Positions 16,613 through 25,416 of a stretch of 64,000 nt of DNA are shown piece by piece. The DNA lies in contig NZ_PJKB01000001.1 in assembly GCF_002884975.1 (NCBI RefSeq), positions 1-64,000 of the forward strand, given 5' to 3'. How positions within the stretch are numbered: the first letter of the stretch is position 1; each line of letters begins with the position of its first letter. Source of the DNA: Akkermansia muciniphila (GTDB taxonomy: Bacteria; Verrucomicrobiota; Verrucomicrobiia; Verrucomicrobiales; Akkermansiaceae). The position numbers and the translations under genes are program-made. The notes below the pieces were generated by a model, which worked only from the letters and a program-made list of their open reading frames with translations, had not been told where the DNA came from and did not search any database.

Positions 16613-18574
16613 ATGATGTACTATTCCGCCAGCATGAATACACTGGATGAATCCCTGACGAATGCCGTTAAAGAGGGGAAGCTTTTGGAGTCTTCCCTGA
16701 CCAATATCCGCCTTCTGCTGGCCGGAACCAAATCCCCCATTGCGCGGGAGGCTGTAGAAGAACTGGCTTCCGCCGGGGACTGGGAGGAATTGAATGACCG
16801 TTTTTACAAGACCCTGGCTTTCGGCACGGGAGGGTTGCGGGGCCGCACCATCGGCAATATCGTGACGAAGGCGGAGGAAGGAAACGGCGGCGTGAACGGG
16901 CGCCCGGAATACCCCTGCGTGGGCACCGCCTGCATGAACTACTTCAATGTGGGGCGCGCCATGCGCGGCCTGATCATTTATGTGAAGAAGCATGTGGAAG
17001 CCACGGACCCGGGCAGGAAGCCCCGGCTGGTCATTGGCCATGACACGCGCCACTTCTCCCGTGACTTCGCCGAATTCTGCGCGAAAATCGGCACGGACCT
17101 GGGCTGTGACATTTACCTGTTCGACAGTCCCCGGGCCACTCCGGAAGTTTCCTTTGCCATCCGTGAGCTGAACGCAGACTCCGGCGTGGTGCTTACCGCC
17201 AGCCACAACCCCTCCCATGACAACGGTTTCAAGGCCTACTTCAGTGACGGCGCCCAGCTTGTGCCTCCGCATGACAAGGCCGTGATTGAGGAAGTGAACT
17301 CCCTGACCTCTGAAGAATATGAACCCCTGCCGGAAGACCGGCGCGGCGCCCTCCACGTGCTGGACGCCTCCTTTGACCGCGTGTACATGGACCGCCTGAA
17401 AAGCGTGCTGCTCCGTCCGGAACTCTTCAGCAAGGGCGGCGCCAAAATCGTTTACTCCAACCTGCACGGCACGGGCGGCCACATCATCGTGCCCCTGCTG
17501 AAGGAACTGGGCTGCAATGTGCAGACCGTGGCGGCGCAGGACGTCCAGGATGGCCGCTTCCCGACGGTGGCCTCCCCCAATCCGGAAAATCCGCCGGCCC
17601 TGGCTCTGGCCATTGAGCAGGCGGACGCCTCCGGCGCGGACATCGTCATTGCCACGGACCCGGACGCGGACCGCATGGGCGTGGCCGTGCGCGGGGAAGA
17701 CGGAAAAATGCACCTGCTGACCGGCAACCAGATCGGCTCCCTGCTGGCGTGGTACCGCTGCATGAGCATGTCTGACCTGGGCATCATCAATGACTCCAAC
17801 CGTTCCCGCGCCGTGATGGTGAAAACCTTTGTGACGACGGGCCTTCAGGACGCCATCGGCCACCACTTCGGCTATGAAGTGGTCAACGTGCTCACGGGCT
17901 TCAAGTACATTGCCCAGAAGCTCGGCAAATATGAGGAAGCCATTCCGGCGGAAAAACGGAGAGACTACCGGAAGATGAGTGAGGAGCAGACGCGCGCCCT
18001 GCGCCTGGAATACAGCCGTTACTTCGTCTTCGGCGGGGAGGAAAGCTACGGCTATTTGGCCCAGGACTTCGTGCGCGACAAGGATGCCAACTCCGCCGCC
18101 ATCATCTTTGCGGAGCTGGCCGCCTATGCGGAAAGCGTCGGCAAGAGCCTGCTGGAATTGCTGCATGAACTCTTTGAAAAATTCGGCGTGTACCTGGAAA
18201 TGGGCAAGTCCCTGGTCATGGAAGGCGCGGACGGCGCGGCAAAAATCGCCGCCCTGTCCGCCTCCTACTCCTCCAATCCCCCCACGGAACTGGACGGGGT
18301 GGCCGTCAGCGGCATCCGGGACTTCTCCAAGGGTGACATGGTGGATGCGGAAGGGGACCCGATCCCCGCGGAAAAGATGATCTTTGTGGATCTGGCGGAC
18401 GGACGCAGCTTTGCGGTGCGCCCCTCCGGAACGGAACCCAAGATCAAATACTACCTCTTTGGCCACGGGAAGCCGGGCGTTCCCGTGAAGGAAGCACTGC
18501 CGGCCGTCCAGGCCTCCCTGGACTCCCTGTGGGCTGCTGTTGAGAAGGATGCCCGCGCCCGTTCCAACGGCTAA
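16613..18574 (+). CDS. Phosphoglucomutase/phosphomannomutase family protein
   Basis: This 653-residue cytoplasmic enzyme interconverts hexose 1- and 6-phosphates through a phosphoserine. The four family landmarks are all present: active-site serine in TASHNPSHDNGFK, metal-binding DPDADR, sugar-binding GGEESYG and phosphate-binding RPSGTEPKIKYY. The length and the N-terminal region (FGTGGLRGRTIGNIV) match the long phospho-sugar mutases of the PgcA/PGM2-like subfamily. I chose the ATG at 16613; another in-frame ATG at 16634 would give MNTLDESLTN. A terminator-like hairpin follows at 18591. It probably supplies glucose-1-phosphate or mannose-1-phosphate for envelope sugars or glycogen. Confidence 0.92.
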   Translation: MMYYSASMNTLDESLTNAVKEGKLLESSLTNIRLLLAGTKSPIAREAVEELASAGDWEELNDRFYKTLAFGTGGLRGRTIGNIVTKAEEGNGGVNGRPEYPCVGTACMNYFNVGRAMRGLIIYVKKHVEATDPGRKPRLVIGHDTRHFSRDFAEFCAKIGTDLGCDIYLFDSPRATPEVSFAIRELNADSGVVLTASHNPSHDNGFKAYFSDGAQLVPPHDKAVIEEVNSLTSEEYEPLPEDRRGALHVLDASFDRVYMDRLKSVLLRPELFSKGGAKIVYSNLHGTGGHIIVPLLKELGCNVQTVAAQDVQDGRFPTVASPNPENPPALALAIEQADASGADIVIATDPDADRMGVAVRGEDGKMHLLTGNQIGSLLAWYRCMSMSDLGIINDSNRSRAVMVKTFVTTGLQDAIGHHFGYEVVNVLTGFKYIAQKLGKYEEAIPAEKRRDYRKMSEEQTRALRLEYSRYFVFGGEESYGYLAQDFVRDKDANSAAIIFAELAAYAESVGKSLLELLHELFEKFGVYLEMGKSLVMEGADGAAKIAALSASYSSNPPTELDGVAVSGIRDFSKGDMVDAEGDPIPAEKMIFVDLADGRSFAVRPSGTEPKIKYYLFGHGKPGVPVKEALPAVQASLDSLWAAVEKDARARSNG

Positions 18575-18590
18575 ATGTTGTTGATTTTTT

Positions 18591-18631
18591 CCCCCGTCTA
18601 CCATGTAATGTGGACGGGGGAAATTTATTTT
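18591..18631 (+). terminator. Probable terminator of phosphohexomutase gene
   Basis: CCCCCGTC (18591-18598) pairs perfectly with GACGGGGG (18613-18620), followed by AAATTTATTTTC. It starts 16 bases after the mutase stop codon. The T-rich tail is interrupted, so efficiency is uncertain. Its position argues that the next gene starts downstream at 18671, not at an upstream in-frame codon near 18575. Confidence 0.5.
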
Positions 18632-18670
18632 CTTGCCAAGGAAGCAGGAATTCCGCAGTTTATAGTTCTT

Positions 18671-19216
18671 ATGACATTTGCGGTCCACAAAACTCTCTCC
18701 GTGGCCGGTGCCCTTTTGGCCGGCCTTCTTCTCTCCTCCTGCTCCTCCACCTCCCAACAAGTCGAAGCTCCGGCACGGCTTCCCGCCTACCACTTTGTGC
18801 CGGGAAAAACGGCCGTGCTGCACAACGGGAAGGCCATTCCCCCCAGGAATGCCCCCGCACAGGTAAAGCGCGCCATTGCGGCCGCCAATTCCCTGGTCAA
18901 CAAGCCCTACCGCCTGGGCGGCGGCCACAGGAAGCACTATGATTCCCATTATGACTGCTCCGGCAGCACCTCCTTTGTGCTGAAGGAAGCCGGACTGCTC
19001 ACCTCCACCCGCCATTCCAAGCTGTTCCTGAACTACGGGCAGAAAGGCGCCGGGGACTGGATCTCCGTCTATGCCAAGAACGGGCATGTCTTCATGGTCA
19101 TCTGCGGCCTCCGGTTTGACACCACCGGAAGCGGCCGCCGTGGCGAAGGCCCCCGCTGGAGGGTGGACGGCCGCAATGCCCGGAACTTCCTGGTGCGCCA
19201 CCCCACGGGTCTCTGA
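18671..19216 (+). CDS. NlpC/P60-family lipoprotein, probable peptidoglycan hydrolase
   Basis: A 181-residue exported lipoprotein. The signal peptide MTFAVHKTLSVAGALLAGLL ends in LSSC, with the lipidated Cys at 24. The NlpC/P60 domain covers about 64-178, with catalytic Cys96 in YDCSGSTSFVL and catalytic His139 in NGHVFMVICG. Such enzymes usually cleave D-Glu-diaminopimelate or related bonds in peptide stems. The ATG at 18671 is chosen because it yields a proper signal peptide and lies after the hairpin at 18591-18620. It lies about 115 bases upstream of ftsA, so a role in septal wall remodelling is plausible but inferred from position. Confidence 0.85.
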   Translation: MTFAVHKTLSVAGALLAGLLLSSCSSTSQQVEAPARLPAYHFVPGKTAVLHNGKAIPPRNAPAQVKRAIAAANSLVNKPYRLGGGHRKHYDSHYDCSGSTSFVLKEAGLLTSTRHSKLFLNYGQKGAGDWISVYAKNGHVFMVICGLRFDTTGSGRRGEGPRWRVDGRNARNFLVRHPTGL

Positions 19217-19271
19217 TCCGGGCCTGCGCAACGGAAAACCGCGTTTTTTGCGTATGTTCGCGCAGGCTTTC

Positions 19272-19300
19272 TTGAACAATGGAAAGTAATGTGCTATCAG
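19272..19300 (+). promoter_or_regulatory. Candidate sigma-70-type promoter for ftsA
   Basis: TTGAAC at 19272-19277 and TATCAG at 19295-19300 are separated by 17 bases and lie 32 bases upstream of the ftsA ATG at 19332. Four of six positions fit the TATAAT consensus. This is a pattern match only. Confidence 0.3.
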
Positions 19301-19331
19301 GTGCCAGGACGTTGATAGTTCCTTGACTTTC

Positions 19332-20543
19332 ATGGCTAAGACAAAAATTCACGTAGGGCTTGAGATAGGGACAAGCAAGACTTGCATGGTCGTGGGCGAA
19401 GTAAAGCCTGACGCGACCGTGACGATCATCGGCGTGGGTGAAGTTCCTAGCGAGGGCGTGGTCCGCGGCGAGATTGAAGACACTTCCAAGGTCATCCAGT
19501 GCATTTACGATGCCTGGAATATGGCCCAGGACCATGCGGACGTGGACATCATGACCGTCTACCTGTCCGTGACCGGAGCCCACATCGTGGGGCAGAACAA
19601 CCGCGGCACCTTCCGCCTGCCTCCGGATGAAAGCATCATCTCCCAGGAGCACATGGATGAGGTGACGGAAATCGCCCGTGACATTGCGCTGGGACCGGAA
19701 CAATTCGTCCTGCACCGCGTGCCGGGTCTCTTCTCCGTGGACGGTCAGGAAAACCTGACCAACCCCGCCGGGCTGACCGGCAGGACGCTGGATATAGACT
19801 GCCACATCATCCACGGCATCAAATCCCGCATCACCAACTCCTTCCGCTGCGTGCGGGAAGTGCCCCTGGACATTGCGGATGTGGTCTTCGCCCCCATCGC
19901 CACGGCCCAGTTCGTGCTCAACAGGCAGGTCAAGCAGGCGGGCGCCCTCCTCATTGACATGGGGGCGGGCACCACGGACTACGTCCTTTACCTGGACGGC
20001 CAGCTGGTGGCCTCCGGCTGCGTGCCCCTGGGCGGCGACCATATTTCCAATGACATCACGCTGATGACCGGCATACCGCTGGCGCAGGCGGAACTGCTCA
20101 AAAAGACGGAGGGGGACGCCAACAGCTTTTCCGGAAAGACCAATGAAATGGTGCGCGTGCGCGGGGAAGGGAATATGAAGGACGCCGCCATTGAGCGCAA
20201 CGTGCTGAATGAAATCATCCGTTCCCGCCTGCTGGAAATCTTCAACCTGGTCAAATCCTCCCTGCCTAAGGACACCTTCAAGGGCAACCGCTGCCACGGC
20301 GTTTACCTGTGCGGGGGCGCCAGCCTGATGCGCGGCGTGGGGGAACTGGCCTCCCACGTGTTTGGCGTGGCGATCAGCCGCCCCACGCTGGTCAAAAACG
20401 GAGCGCCTTCCTACCTGGATGACCCGCGTTACTGCACGGCCATCGGCCTGATACGGTACGCCCAGATTCTGGATGCCGAGCTGCCGCAGCAGCGGAGCTG
20501 GCTGGGGCGCGTGCTGGGCCTCTTCGGCAGGAAGAACTCCTGA
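19332..20543 (+). CDS. ftsA: Cell division protein FtsA
   Basis: FtsA is an actin-like ATPase that tethers FtsZ to the membrane and recruits later division proteins. The 403-residue product starts MAKTKIHVGLEIGTSKTCMV, with the phosphate-1 motif GLEIGTSKT, the SHS2/1C domain at about 85-165 (with VTGAHI), phosphate-2 LLIDMGAGTTDYVLYLDG, and adenosine motif GVYLCGGASLMRGV. A C-terminal amphipathic helix candidate ends the protein (RSWLGRVLGLFGRKNS), as in membrane-binding FtsA. The ATG at 19332 is preferred over a TTG nine bases upstream. ftsZ follows after 25 bases. Confidence 0.95.
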   Translation: MAKTKIHVGLEIGTSKTCMVVGEVKPDATVTIIGVGEVPSEGVVRGEIEDTSKVIQCIYDAWNMAQDHADVDIMTVYLSVTGAHIVGQNNRGTFRLPPDESIISQEHMDEVTEIARDIALGPEQFVLHRVPGLFSVDGQENLTNPAGLTGRTLDIDCHIIHGIKSRITNSFRCVREVPLDIADVVFAPIATAQFVLNRQVKQAGALLIDMGAGTTDYVLYLDGQLVASGCVPLGGDHISNDITLMTGIPLAQAELLKKTEGDANSFSGKTNEMVRVRGEGNMKDAAIERNVLNEIIRSRLLEIFNLVKSSLPKDTFKGNRCHGVYLCGGASLMRGVGELASHVFGVAISRPTLVKNGAPSYLDDPRYCTAIGLIRYAQILDAELPQQRSWLGRVLGLFGRKNS

Positions 20544-20568
20544 TCAATCTCTATCCCAATCAAAAACC

Positions 20569-22035
20569 ATGCTGGACTTTTCTCCCCAGGCCCCGTCCGG
20601 ATTATCCGGAAAAATCTGCCTGTGCGGCATCGGCTCCGCAGGAACCAAGGTGATGGAGGAAGTGCTGCTGCTGGCTCCGCAGGAGGTTTCCGTGTGCGCC
20701 ATGAACCTGGACGCCCGCCTGCTGAACGCCTCAGCCGTTCCGTGCAAGGTCCATCTGGGGGCCAGGCTTACCCGGGGGCTGGGTTCCGGCGGGGATGCCT
20801 CCGCAGGGGCGCAGGCTGCCTGTGAAAGTGAATCCTCCATCCTCCGTGCGCTGGAAGGCAGTGCGCTGACCGTCCTTGCCGCGGGGCTGGGAGGCGGGAC
20901 GGGCTCCGGCGTGGCGCCGGAAGTGGCGCGGCTGGCCAAGGAGCAGGGCTCCTACGTCGTCAGCGTCGTTATCCGCCCCTTCCGGTTTGAGGGGAAACGG
21001 CGCGCTGCCCAGGCGGATGAAGCTTTATCCCGGCTGGCCCTGTATTCCGACATGGTGCTGCGGTTTGACAATGACGCCATGGAAAGCCTCATTGACCCTG
21101 ACAGGGGAGTGCTGGAAGCCTTTTCCGTGGTCAATGCCCTCATTGCCCGCGCCGTGCTCATCGTGCCGTCCCTGCTGAACTCTTCCGGAAGCCTGCTCCG
21201 CGTGGGGCTGGATGACCTGCTCCGCGTGGCCGGAACGGGGAAGGGAATCTGCTCCTTCGGCGTAGGGGAAGCGTCCGCGGACACTTCCACGGCGGACATG
21301 CTGGACCAGGTCCGGCACTCTCCCCTTTTCCTGGAAAAACGGCTGGGGGAAGTGGATGACGTTCTGGTGCTGGTGCGCGGCGGCAGTTCACTGACTTTGC
21401 GCCGCCTGGAAGCCCTGGCGGGCGGAGTGGCGGAAATCCTGGGGAATGGCGTGCGCCTCCATATCGGCGCCTCCGTGGCGGAGCAGCCGGAAGACCGCCT
21501 GTCCCTGACCGTGCTGGGCGTGGTGCCCGTGGAGGAACCGTCGGGTTCTCCCGCTCCTGCCCCCGTTCTCCGTCAGGAAACAGCGGCTCCGGCGGTACTT
21601 GTACCGGAAGAAGAACCTTTTATCGGAGAGGGGAAAACCCTCATTCAACCTGTTGCTCCTTCTGTTGCCTCTGAACCGGAACGGCGTCCGGAGCCGGAAC
21701 CTCCCGTTGCCGTCCCCTCCGTTCCCCCCGTCGCCAGAAGGGATGACCGTGAACTGGAAGAAGAACTGGTGCCCGTCAGGCCTGTGCCGGACGTGGAGGA
21801 AACGCCCCCGGAATCTGCTTCCGTTGCGGAAGCGTCCGGAGCGGCTGGGGAACCGGAAGAAGAGCTTCTCCCGGTTCCGGACATCAAGGCGCTGGAAGAA
21901 GGAACTCCTCCGGAAGAAGGAGAGGAAGAACGCGCAGGACACGGGCTGTTTGCGCGGGTGCGCCCCCTCATCCTGGACGGGGAAGACCTGGATCTGCCCC
22001 CGGCGCTGCGGAAAAAGAAACCGGACCCGAGCTGA
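20569..22035 (+). CDS. ftsZ: Divergent cell division GTPase FtsZ
   Basis: FtsZ polymerises at mid-cell to form the division ring. The 488-residue protein has a GTPase core (about 14-335), a long Pro/Glu-rich linker (about 335-460), and a C-terminal peptide DLDLPPALRKKK that matches the FtsA-binding tail. The tubulin signature is GLGGGTGSG at 106-114, and GLGSGGDAS at 70-78 matches the family GLGAGxNP. Other sites are unusual: the first G-box reads GIGSAGTKV (20-28) rather than GVGGGGGNA, and the T7 synergy loop NxDFAD is RVGLDD (211-216), losing the Asn and first Asp. Position after ftsA and the conserved tail support the identity. Divergent FtsZ proteins are known from this phylum. Confidence 0.9.
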   Translation: MLDFSPQAPSGLSGKICLCGIGSAGTKVMEEVLLLAPQEVSVCAMNLDARLLNASAVPCKVHLGARLTRGLGSGGDASAGAQAACESESSILRALEGSALTVLAAGLGGGTGSGVAPEVARLAKEQGSYVVSVVIRPFRFEGKRRAAQADEALSRLALYSDMVLRFDNDAMESLIDPDRGVLEAFSVVNALIARAVLIVPSLLNSSGSLLRVGLDDLLRVAGTGKGICSFGVGEASADTSTADMLDQVRHSPLFLEKRLGEVDDVLVLVRGGSSLTLRRLEALAGGVAEILGNGVRLHIGASVAEQPEDRLSLTVLGVVPVEEPSGSPAPAPVLRQETAAPAVLVPEEEPFIGEGKTLIQPVAPSVASEPERRPEPEPPVAVPSVPPVARRDDRELEEELVPVRPVPDVEETPPESASVAEASGAAGEPEEELLPVPDIKALEEGTPPEEGEEERAGHGLFARVRPLILDGEDLDLPPALRKKKPDPS

Positions 22036-23423
22036 TGCCCTCCCCCCGTACGTCCCGGGTTTGGTTTTGGGCGCTGGTTGCCGCCGCCCTTCTGTATGTG
22101 GCTCTGGTCAGTTGGTGGAGTCCGCTTACCTCTGACACGTACCACCATGCCCTGACGGGCATGGAACACCGCTTCTCCTTCAGCCTGGTCGGGGAACGCT
22201 GTGCGGCATCCTACATGACCTGGAACCCCAGAATCGGGGAATACCTGGCGTTTGCCGTGGCTACGGCGGGCAAATGGCTCTTCATTCTGGTTAATCCCTT
22301 TATCCAGGCGGGCATGGCGCTGATGATGTTTTATCTGGCCGCCGGGCGCAGGGTGGACCCCCGTTCCTGGCCGGACGTCCGGCTCTTCGGATTGGGGCTG
22401 CTCCTGCTTTTCACCTGTACGGCCCGTCCCGGCGTCACCATTTACTGGCTCTCCGGCGCAACCAATTATTCCTGGGCTGCCGCCCTTTGGCTGGGCTTCC
22501 TGTGCCTGTACCGCGGACTGCTGGAAAAGCGGGAAGACGGCTGGAAAAAGTGGACCGCTGTGCTGGCGCTGGGCTTCCTGGCGGGCATGACCAATGAAAA
22601 CAACATTCCGGGCACCTGGCTTCTGCTGGGAGCCTTGTTCATCTTCGTGCGCCTGGTTCGGAAAAGAAAACTTCCGCTGTGGTTTTATGCGGGTTTGGCG
22701 GCGCAGGTGGCGGGTTCCCTGTGCATGCTGCTGGCTCCCGGCGTTTCCGCCCGGATGAACTCCGCCGCGCCCGGCTGCGCGGAACCGCTCTCCGGCGTGT
22801 GGGACAGGCTGGAAGCCGTTCCCGTGCTTCTCCTCCGGATGCATGAATACCTGGCCCTTCCCCTGCTGCTGGGCGCGGCTGCTGCCTGGATACTCTGGAA
22901 ATGCTTCCGCCGGGACCGGAACTCCCTGCGGCCATGGAAAACCCAGATTGGAGCGGCTGCGGCATATATTTTGACGGCATACGCCATGGCTCTCTCCTTT
23001 GCCGCCGCCGTTGTTCCGGCGGACCATGCCATGTTCTCCGCCACCCTGCTGTTCGGCATTGGCGTGCTGGCACTCCTCCGTGCCTGGTACGGCATTCCCT
23101 GCGCCATGCCGCGGCCCCGTATCTTTACAGCCGTTTTTCTGGTTCTGTCCGGACTGTGCGTTCTCTCCACCCTTCATGACCACCTGCTCCTGTTCCGCCA
23201 GCATGAAAAGCGCGTCCGGCTGATTCTGGAACAGAAAAAGGCAGGCGTTCAGGAGGTCGTTGTTCCTTCCCTGTTGCCTCCTTCCCCCTGGTGCTCCTTC
23301 ATCTTCTGGGTGGACCTGTCCCAAAACCCGGATGACTACGTCAACCGCGGAGCGGCCATGTATTACGGGATCAAGAATATCCGCACATTTGATGCAGTAT
23401 CTGACGGAAAGTCTCTTCCATAA
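22035..23423 (+). CDS. DUF6056-like polytopic membrane protein (GT-C-type)
   Basis: A 462-residue protein with about ten membrane helices. The first extracytoplasmic loop contains the acidic pattern SWWSPLTSDTYHHAL and, further on, RIGEYLAF; a loop-borne acidic residue after the first helix is typical of GT-C glycosyltransferases. The overall layout resembles the DUF6056 family, whose members are thought to be glycosyltransferases or flippases, but function is not established. The ATG overlaps the ftsZ stop codon by one base (TGATG), so it is translated with ftsZ. The gene ends 16 bases before the CRISPR array. Confidence 0.65.
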   Translation: MPSPRTSRVWFWALVAAALLYVALVSWWSPLTSDTYHHALTGMEHRFSFSLVGERCAASYMTWNPRIGEYLAFAVATAGKWLFILVNPFIQAGMALMMFYLAAGRRVDPRSWPDVRLFGLGLLLLFTCTARPGVTIYWLSGATNYSWAAALWLGFLCLYRGLLEKREDGWKKWTAVLALGFLAGMTNENNIPGTWLLLGALFIFVRLVRKRKLPLWFYAGLAAQVAGSLCMLLAPGVSARMNSAAPGCAEPLSGVWDRLEAVPVLLLRMHEYLALPLLLGAAAAWILWKCFRRDRNSLRPWKTQIGAAAAYILTAYAMALSFAAAVVPADHAMFSATLLFGIGVLALLRAWYGIPCAMPRPRIFTAVFLVLSGLCVLSTLHDHLLLFRQHEKRVRLILEQKKAGVQEVVVPSLLPPSPWCSFIFWVDLSQNPDDYVNRGAAMYYGIKNIRTFDAVSDGKSLP

Positions 23424-23439
23424 TTCTGGCGGACGGCTC

Positions 23440-23807
23440 ATTCCAATCCACGCACCCCGTGTGGGATGCAACCGGGAAAAATGCTAAGTATTTTGAGTTC
23501 AGCAAAGTTTCAATCCACGCATCCCGTATGGGATGCGACGAGGAGAATAATGGAGAGGAGGGCGAGGAGCTGTGTTTCAATCCACGCATCCCGTATGGGA
23601 TGCGACGTATCCCCTCCCCACATTACTCGTGCTGGGACGAGTTTCAATCCACGCATCCCGTATGGGATGCGACCCCAGTACGATGTACGCGTTGCCAAGG
23701 TGTTGTTGTTTCAATCCACGCATCCCGTATGGGATGCGACAGCGGGAGCGCGGTTGCTGGCGCGGGAGGATGAAGTTTCAATCCACGCATCCCGTATGGG
23801 ATGCGAC
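23440..23807 (-). CRISPR. CRISPR array, 6 repeats and 5 spacers, type I-C-like repeat
   Basis: Six 33-bp repeats start at 23440, 23507, 23574, 23641, 23708 and 23775, separated by five spacers of exactly 34 bases. On the plus strand the repeat begins GTTTCAATCCACGC and ends GGGATGCGAC; read on the minus strand it ends GTGGATTGAAAC, the classic type I-C 3' handle. The inner palindrome GCATCCC-GTAT-GGGATGC gives a 7-bp stem. The last five copies on the plus strand are identical; the first (23440) differs at five positions, as a trailer-end repeat would. This places the leader at 23808 upward and transcription on the minus strand. No cas gene lies in the window. Confidence 0.96.
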
Positions 23808-24115
23808 GGTTTGGAAGTTAACAGTTGATGGTCAGTGGTGCAGTTGCCGTTTTGCGCCAACCTGTTATCGTGCTGTTATTTTCAAGTCCGTAGTTTTTAT
23901 TCCAATGATGTCAATGTACTTAAATCAAGGCTTTATGAAAACCGCCGGTCTGCCGGGAATTTCCTGTGAGCCTGGGGTTGGCGCAAGCAGGGGGAAGGAG
24001 GCTTCATCTGCCCTCATCTGCCTGCTGGCCGCGTTGGGTTCAAGTTTATCCGGAACGGGTGAAGGAGTCCAGTTTCCTTTCCCGTATGGAGTTGGGGCCG
24101 CGTAGATTCCGGTTT
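23808..24115 (-). other. CRISPR leader candidate and intergenic region
   Basis: This 308-base gap between the last repeat and the metallophosphoesterase stop codon holds no convincing gene. The first 150 bases are clearly richer in A and T than the surroundings, and TTGACA occurs on the minus strand at 23914-23909. This fits the leader expected on the side of the identical repeats. The role is inferred from array polarity. Confidence 0.5.
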
Positions 24116-25099
24116 TTAATTCATCGGAATCCCGTAGGAGTGCAGTTTTTTGAATTCGCCGCTTTTGGGGCCTTCGTCGGTAACGCCGTTGTTGGGGGCG
24201 GCGTAGGTGTCCAGCGTCATGGAGTCCGGGTAGATGTTCAGGATGTAGTAGGCCGTGATGCCGGAGCGGTATTGCAGGGTTTTTACCCGTGATCTTGCGG
24301 GAAGCAGGAACGGGGCGGGGAGCACCTTGTTGCCGGCGGGGGCGCAGATGAGGGAGGTGAGGGTGTTTTTTCCGTCCGGGGAGGTGATCATGTACAGGTC
24401 ATGCGCGTGCAGGTGCCCGGTGACGACGAAGCGGACGCCCGCCTCCCGCAGGTTGCGGTAAAAGATGTTCTGCTGTTCCGCCGCACTGTCATTATAGCGG
24501 CCCCACAGGCATTCCCGGAATTGCATGGGCGTTTGCAGGGTGCGGTGGGTGAAGACCAGGCAATGGCGCGGTACGGTGTTGGCCTTGCTCCTGTTCTTTT
24601 TGATCCACGCGCTGAAGTCCACCATCTGGTCCGGGGCTAGGTCAACGTCCATGAAGTACAGGGAGGCGTTTTTATGGCGGATGCCGTAGTTCAGTTTTCT
24701 GGTTGCCAGGCCCCTGGCTCCCTGTTTCCGGGTGGGCAGGAAGAGTTCCCTGAATTGTTCCGCACGGAGGGGGATGGATTCATGGTTGCCGCGCACGGCG
24801 TAGAAGGGGATGCCTTTTTCCTCCAGCATCTTGTTGAGTTCCTTGCGTTTGGCTAGCCCGTTGACGGGGGCGCTTCCCTCAATGTCCGCCATGTCTCCCA
24901 CCTGGATGACCATGTCCACCTGGTGTTTCAGGATTTCTCCGTACAGGGTTTTGATGAAGTTGACGGCTACTCCTTCGCTTCCTTCCATGCGCCTGGGGGA
25001 GTCATGCGTGTCGCCGATGATGGCGATTCGCCACGGAGCCGGTTCCTCCCCCTGCACCGTTTGAAACAGAAAGATAAGAAATAGCGCAAGATATTTCAT
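24116..25099 (-). CDS. Exported calcineurin-like metallophosphoesterase
   Basis: The 327-residue protein has a signal peptide (MKYLALFLIFLFQTVQG) and the five metal-binding blocks of the family: GDTHD near residue 30, QVGDMAD, RGNHES, the His of VFTHRT and VTGHLHAHD. Such enzymes hydrolyse phosphomonoesters or diesters using two metal ions; here it acts in the periplasm or outside. Specific substrate cannot be predicted. It stands alone, with the CRISPR region downstream and a 317-base gap upstream. Confidence 0.88.
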   Translation of the reverse strand: MKYLALFLIFLFQTVQGEEPAPWRIAIIGDTHDSPRRMEGSEGVAVNFIKTLYGEILKHQVDMVIQVGDMADIEGSAPVNGLAKRKELNKMLEEKGIPFYAVRGNHESIPLRAEQFRELFLPTRKQGARGLATRKLNYGIRHKNASLYFMDVDLAPDQMVDFSAWIKKNRSKANTVPRHCLVFTHRTLQTPMQFRECLWGRYNDSAAEQQNIFYRNLREAGVRFVVTGHLHAHDLYMITSPDGKNTLTSLICAPAGNKVLPAPFLLPARSRVKTLQYRSGITAYYILNIYPDSMTLDTYAAPNNGVTDEGPKSGEFKKLHSYGIPMN

Positions 25100-25416
25100 G
25101 GCACCCCGTTTTTACAGCCCGTTTGCTTTTCCTGCCAGCAAATTATGCCTGCGGCGGAAAAACACCGTGCGGAGTTTCTCTTTTTCTTCCCGGGGAGGGC
25201 GGTTTCCGGTGCGGACGGGAAGAAGCCCGTATTTTTACAGGTATGGAAATAGCCTCCGTTTACCGGAAGGGCCATCATCCGCCCGCAAAGACGCGCCTGC
25301 GTTTATTTCCCGTCAAAAGGAAGCCTGGCGGACGCGCGGAAGGACGGAAAAGCCGGGCATGGAACGCTCCATGCGCGGCTTTCGATGAAGTTTGCGGCTC
25401 CTGCCGGAGTCCGTTA
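25100..25416. other. Intergenic region with one terminator
   Basis: The 317 bases lie between the start of the metallophosphoesterase gene and the stop of the next minus-strand gene. They hold the hairpin at 25349-25382 and presumably the promoter of the metallophosphoesterase gene. Open frames running through it lack family resemblance and good ribosome-binding sites. I see nothing else. Confidence 0.5.
25349..25382 (-). terminator. Terminator of carboxynorspermidine synthase-like gene
   Basis: AAAGCCG (25349-25355) pairs with CGGCTTT (25376-25382) and GCATGGA (25357-25363) with TCCATGC (25368-25374), separated by one mismatch and closed by ACGC. On the minus strand four T follow. It lies 35 bases after the stop codon of the gene ending at 25417. 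Confidence 0.7.

Noticed and set aside
14723-19333. A 4.6-kb open frame on the minus strand across the exporters and phosphohexomutase
   Set aside because: It is antisense to genes with clear motifs and its translation is low-complexity (Gly/His/Gln-rich) with no domain; long antisense frames arise from GC-rich codon use.
21645-23471. An 1.8-kb minus-strand open frame over ftsZ and the membrane protein gene
   Set aside because: Antisense, low complexity, and it runs into the CRISPR array.
23459-23828. Short open frames through the CRISPR array that translate into repeated peptides
   Set aside because: The repeating peptide is produced by the 67-base repeat-spacer period in each frame; not a protein gene.
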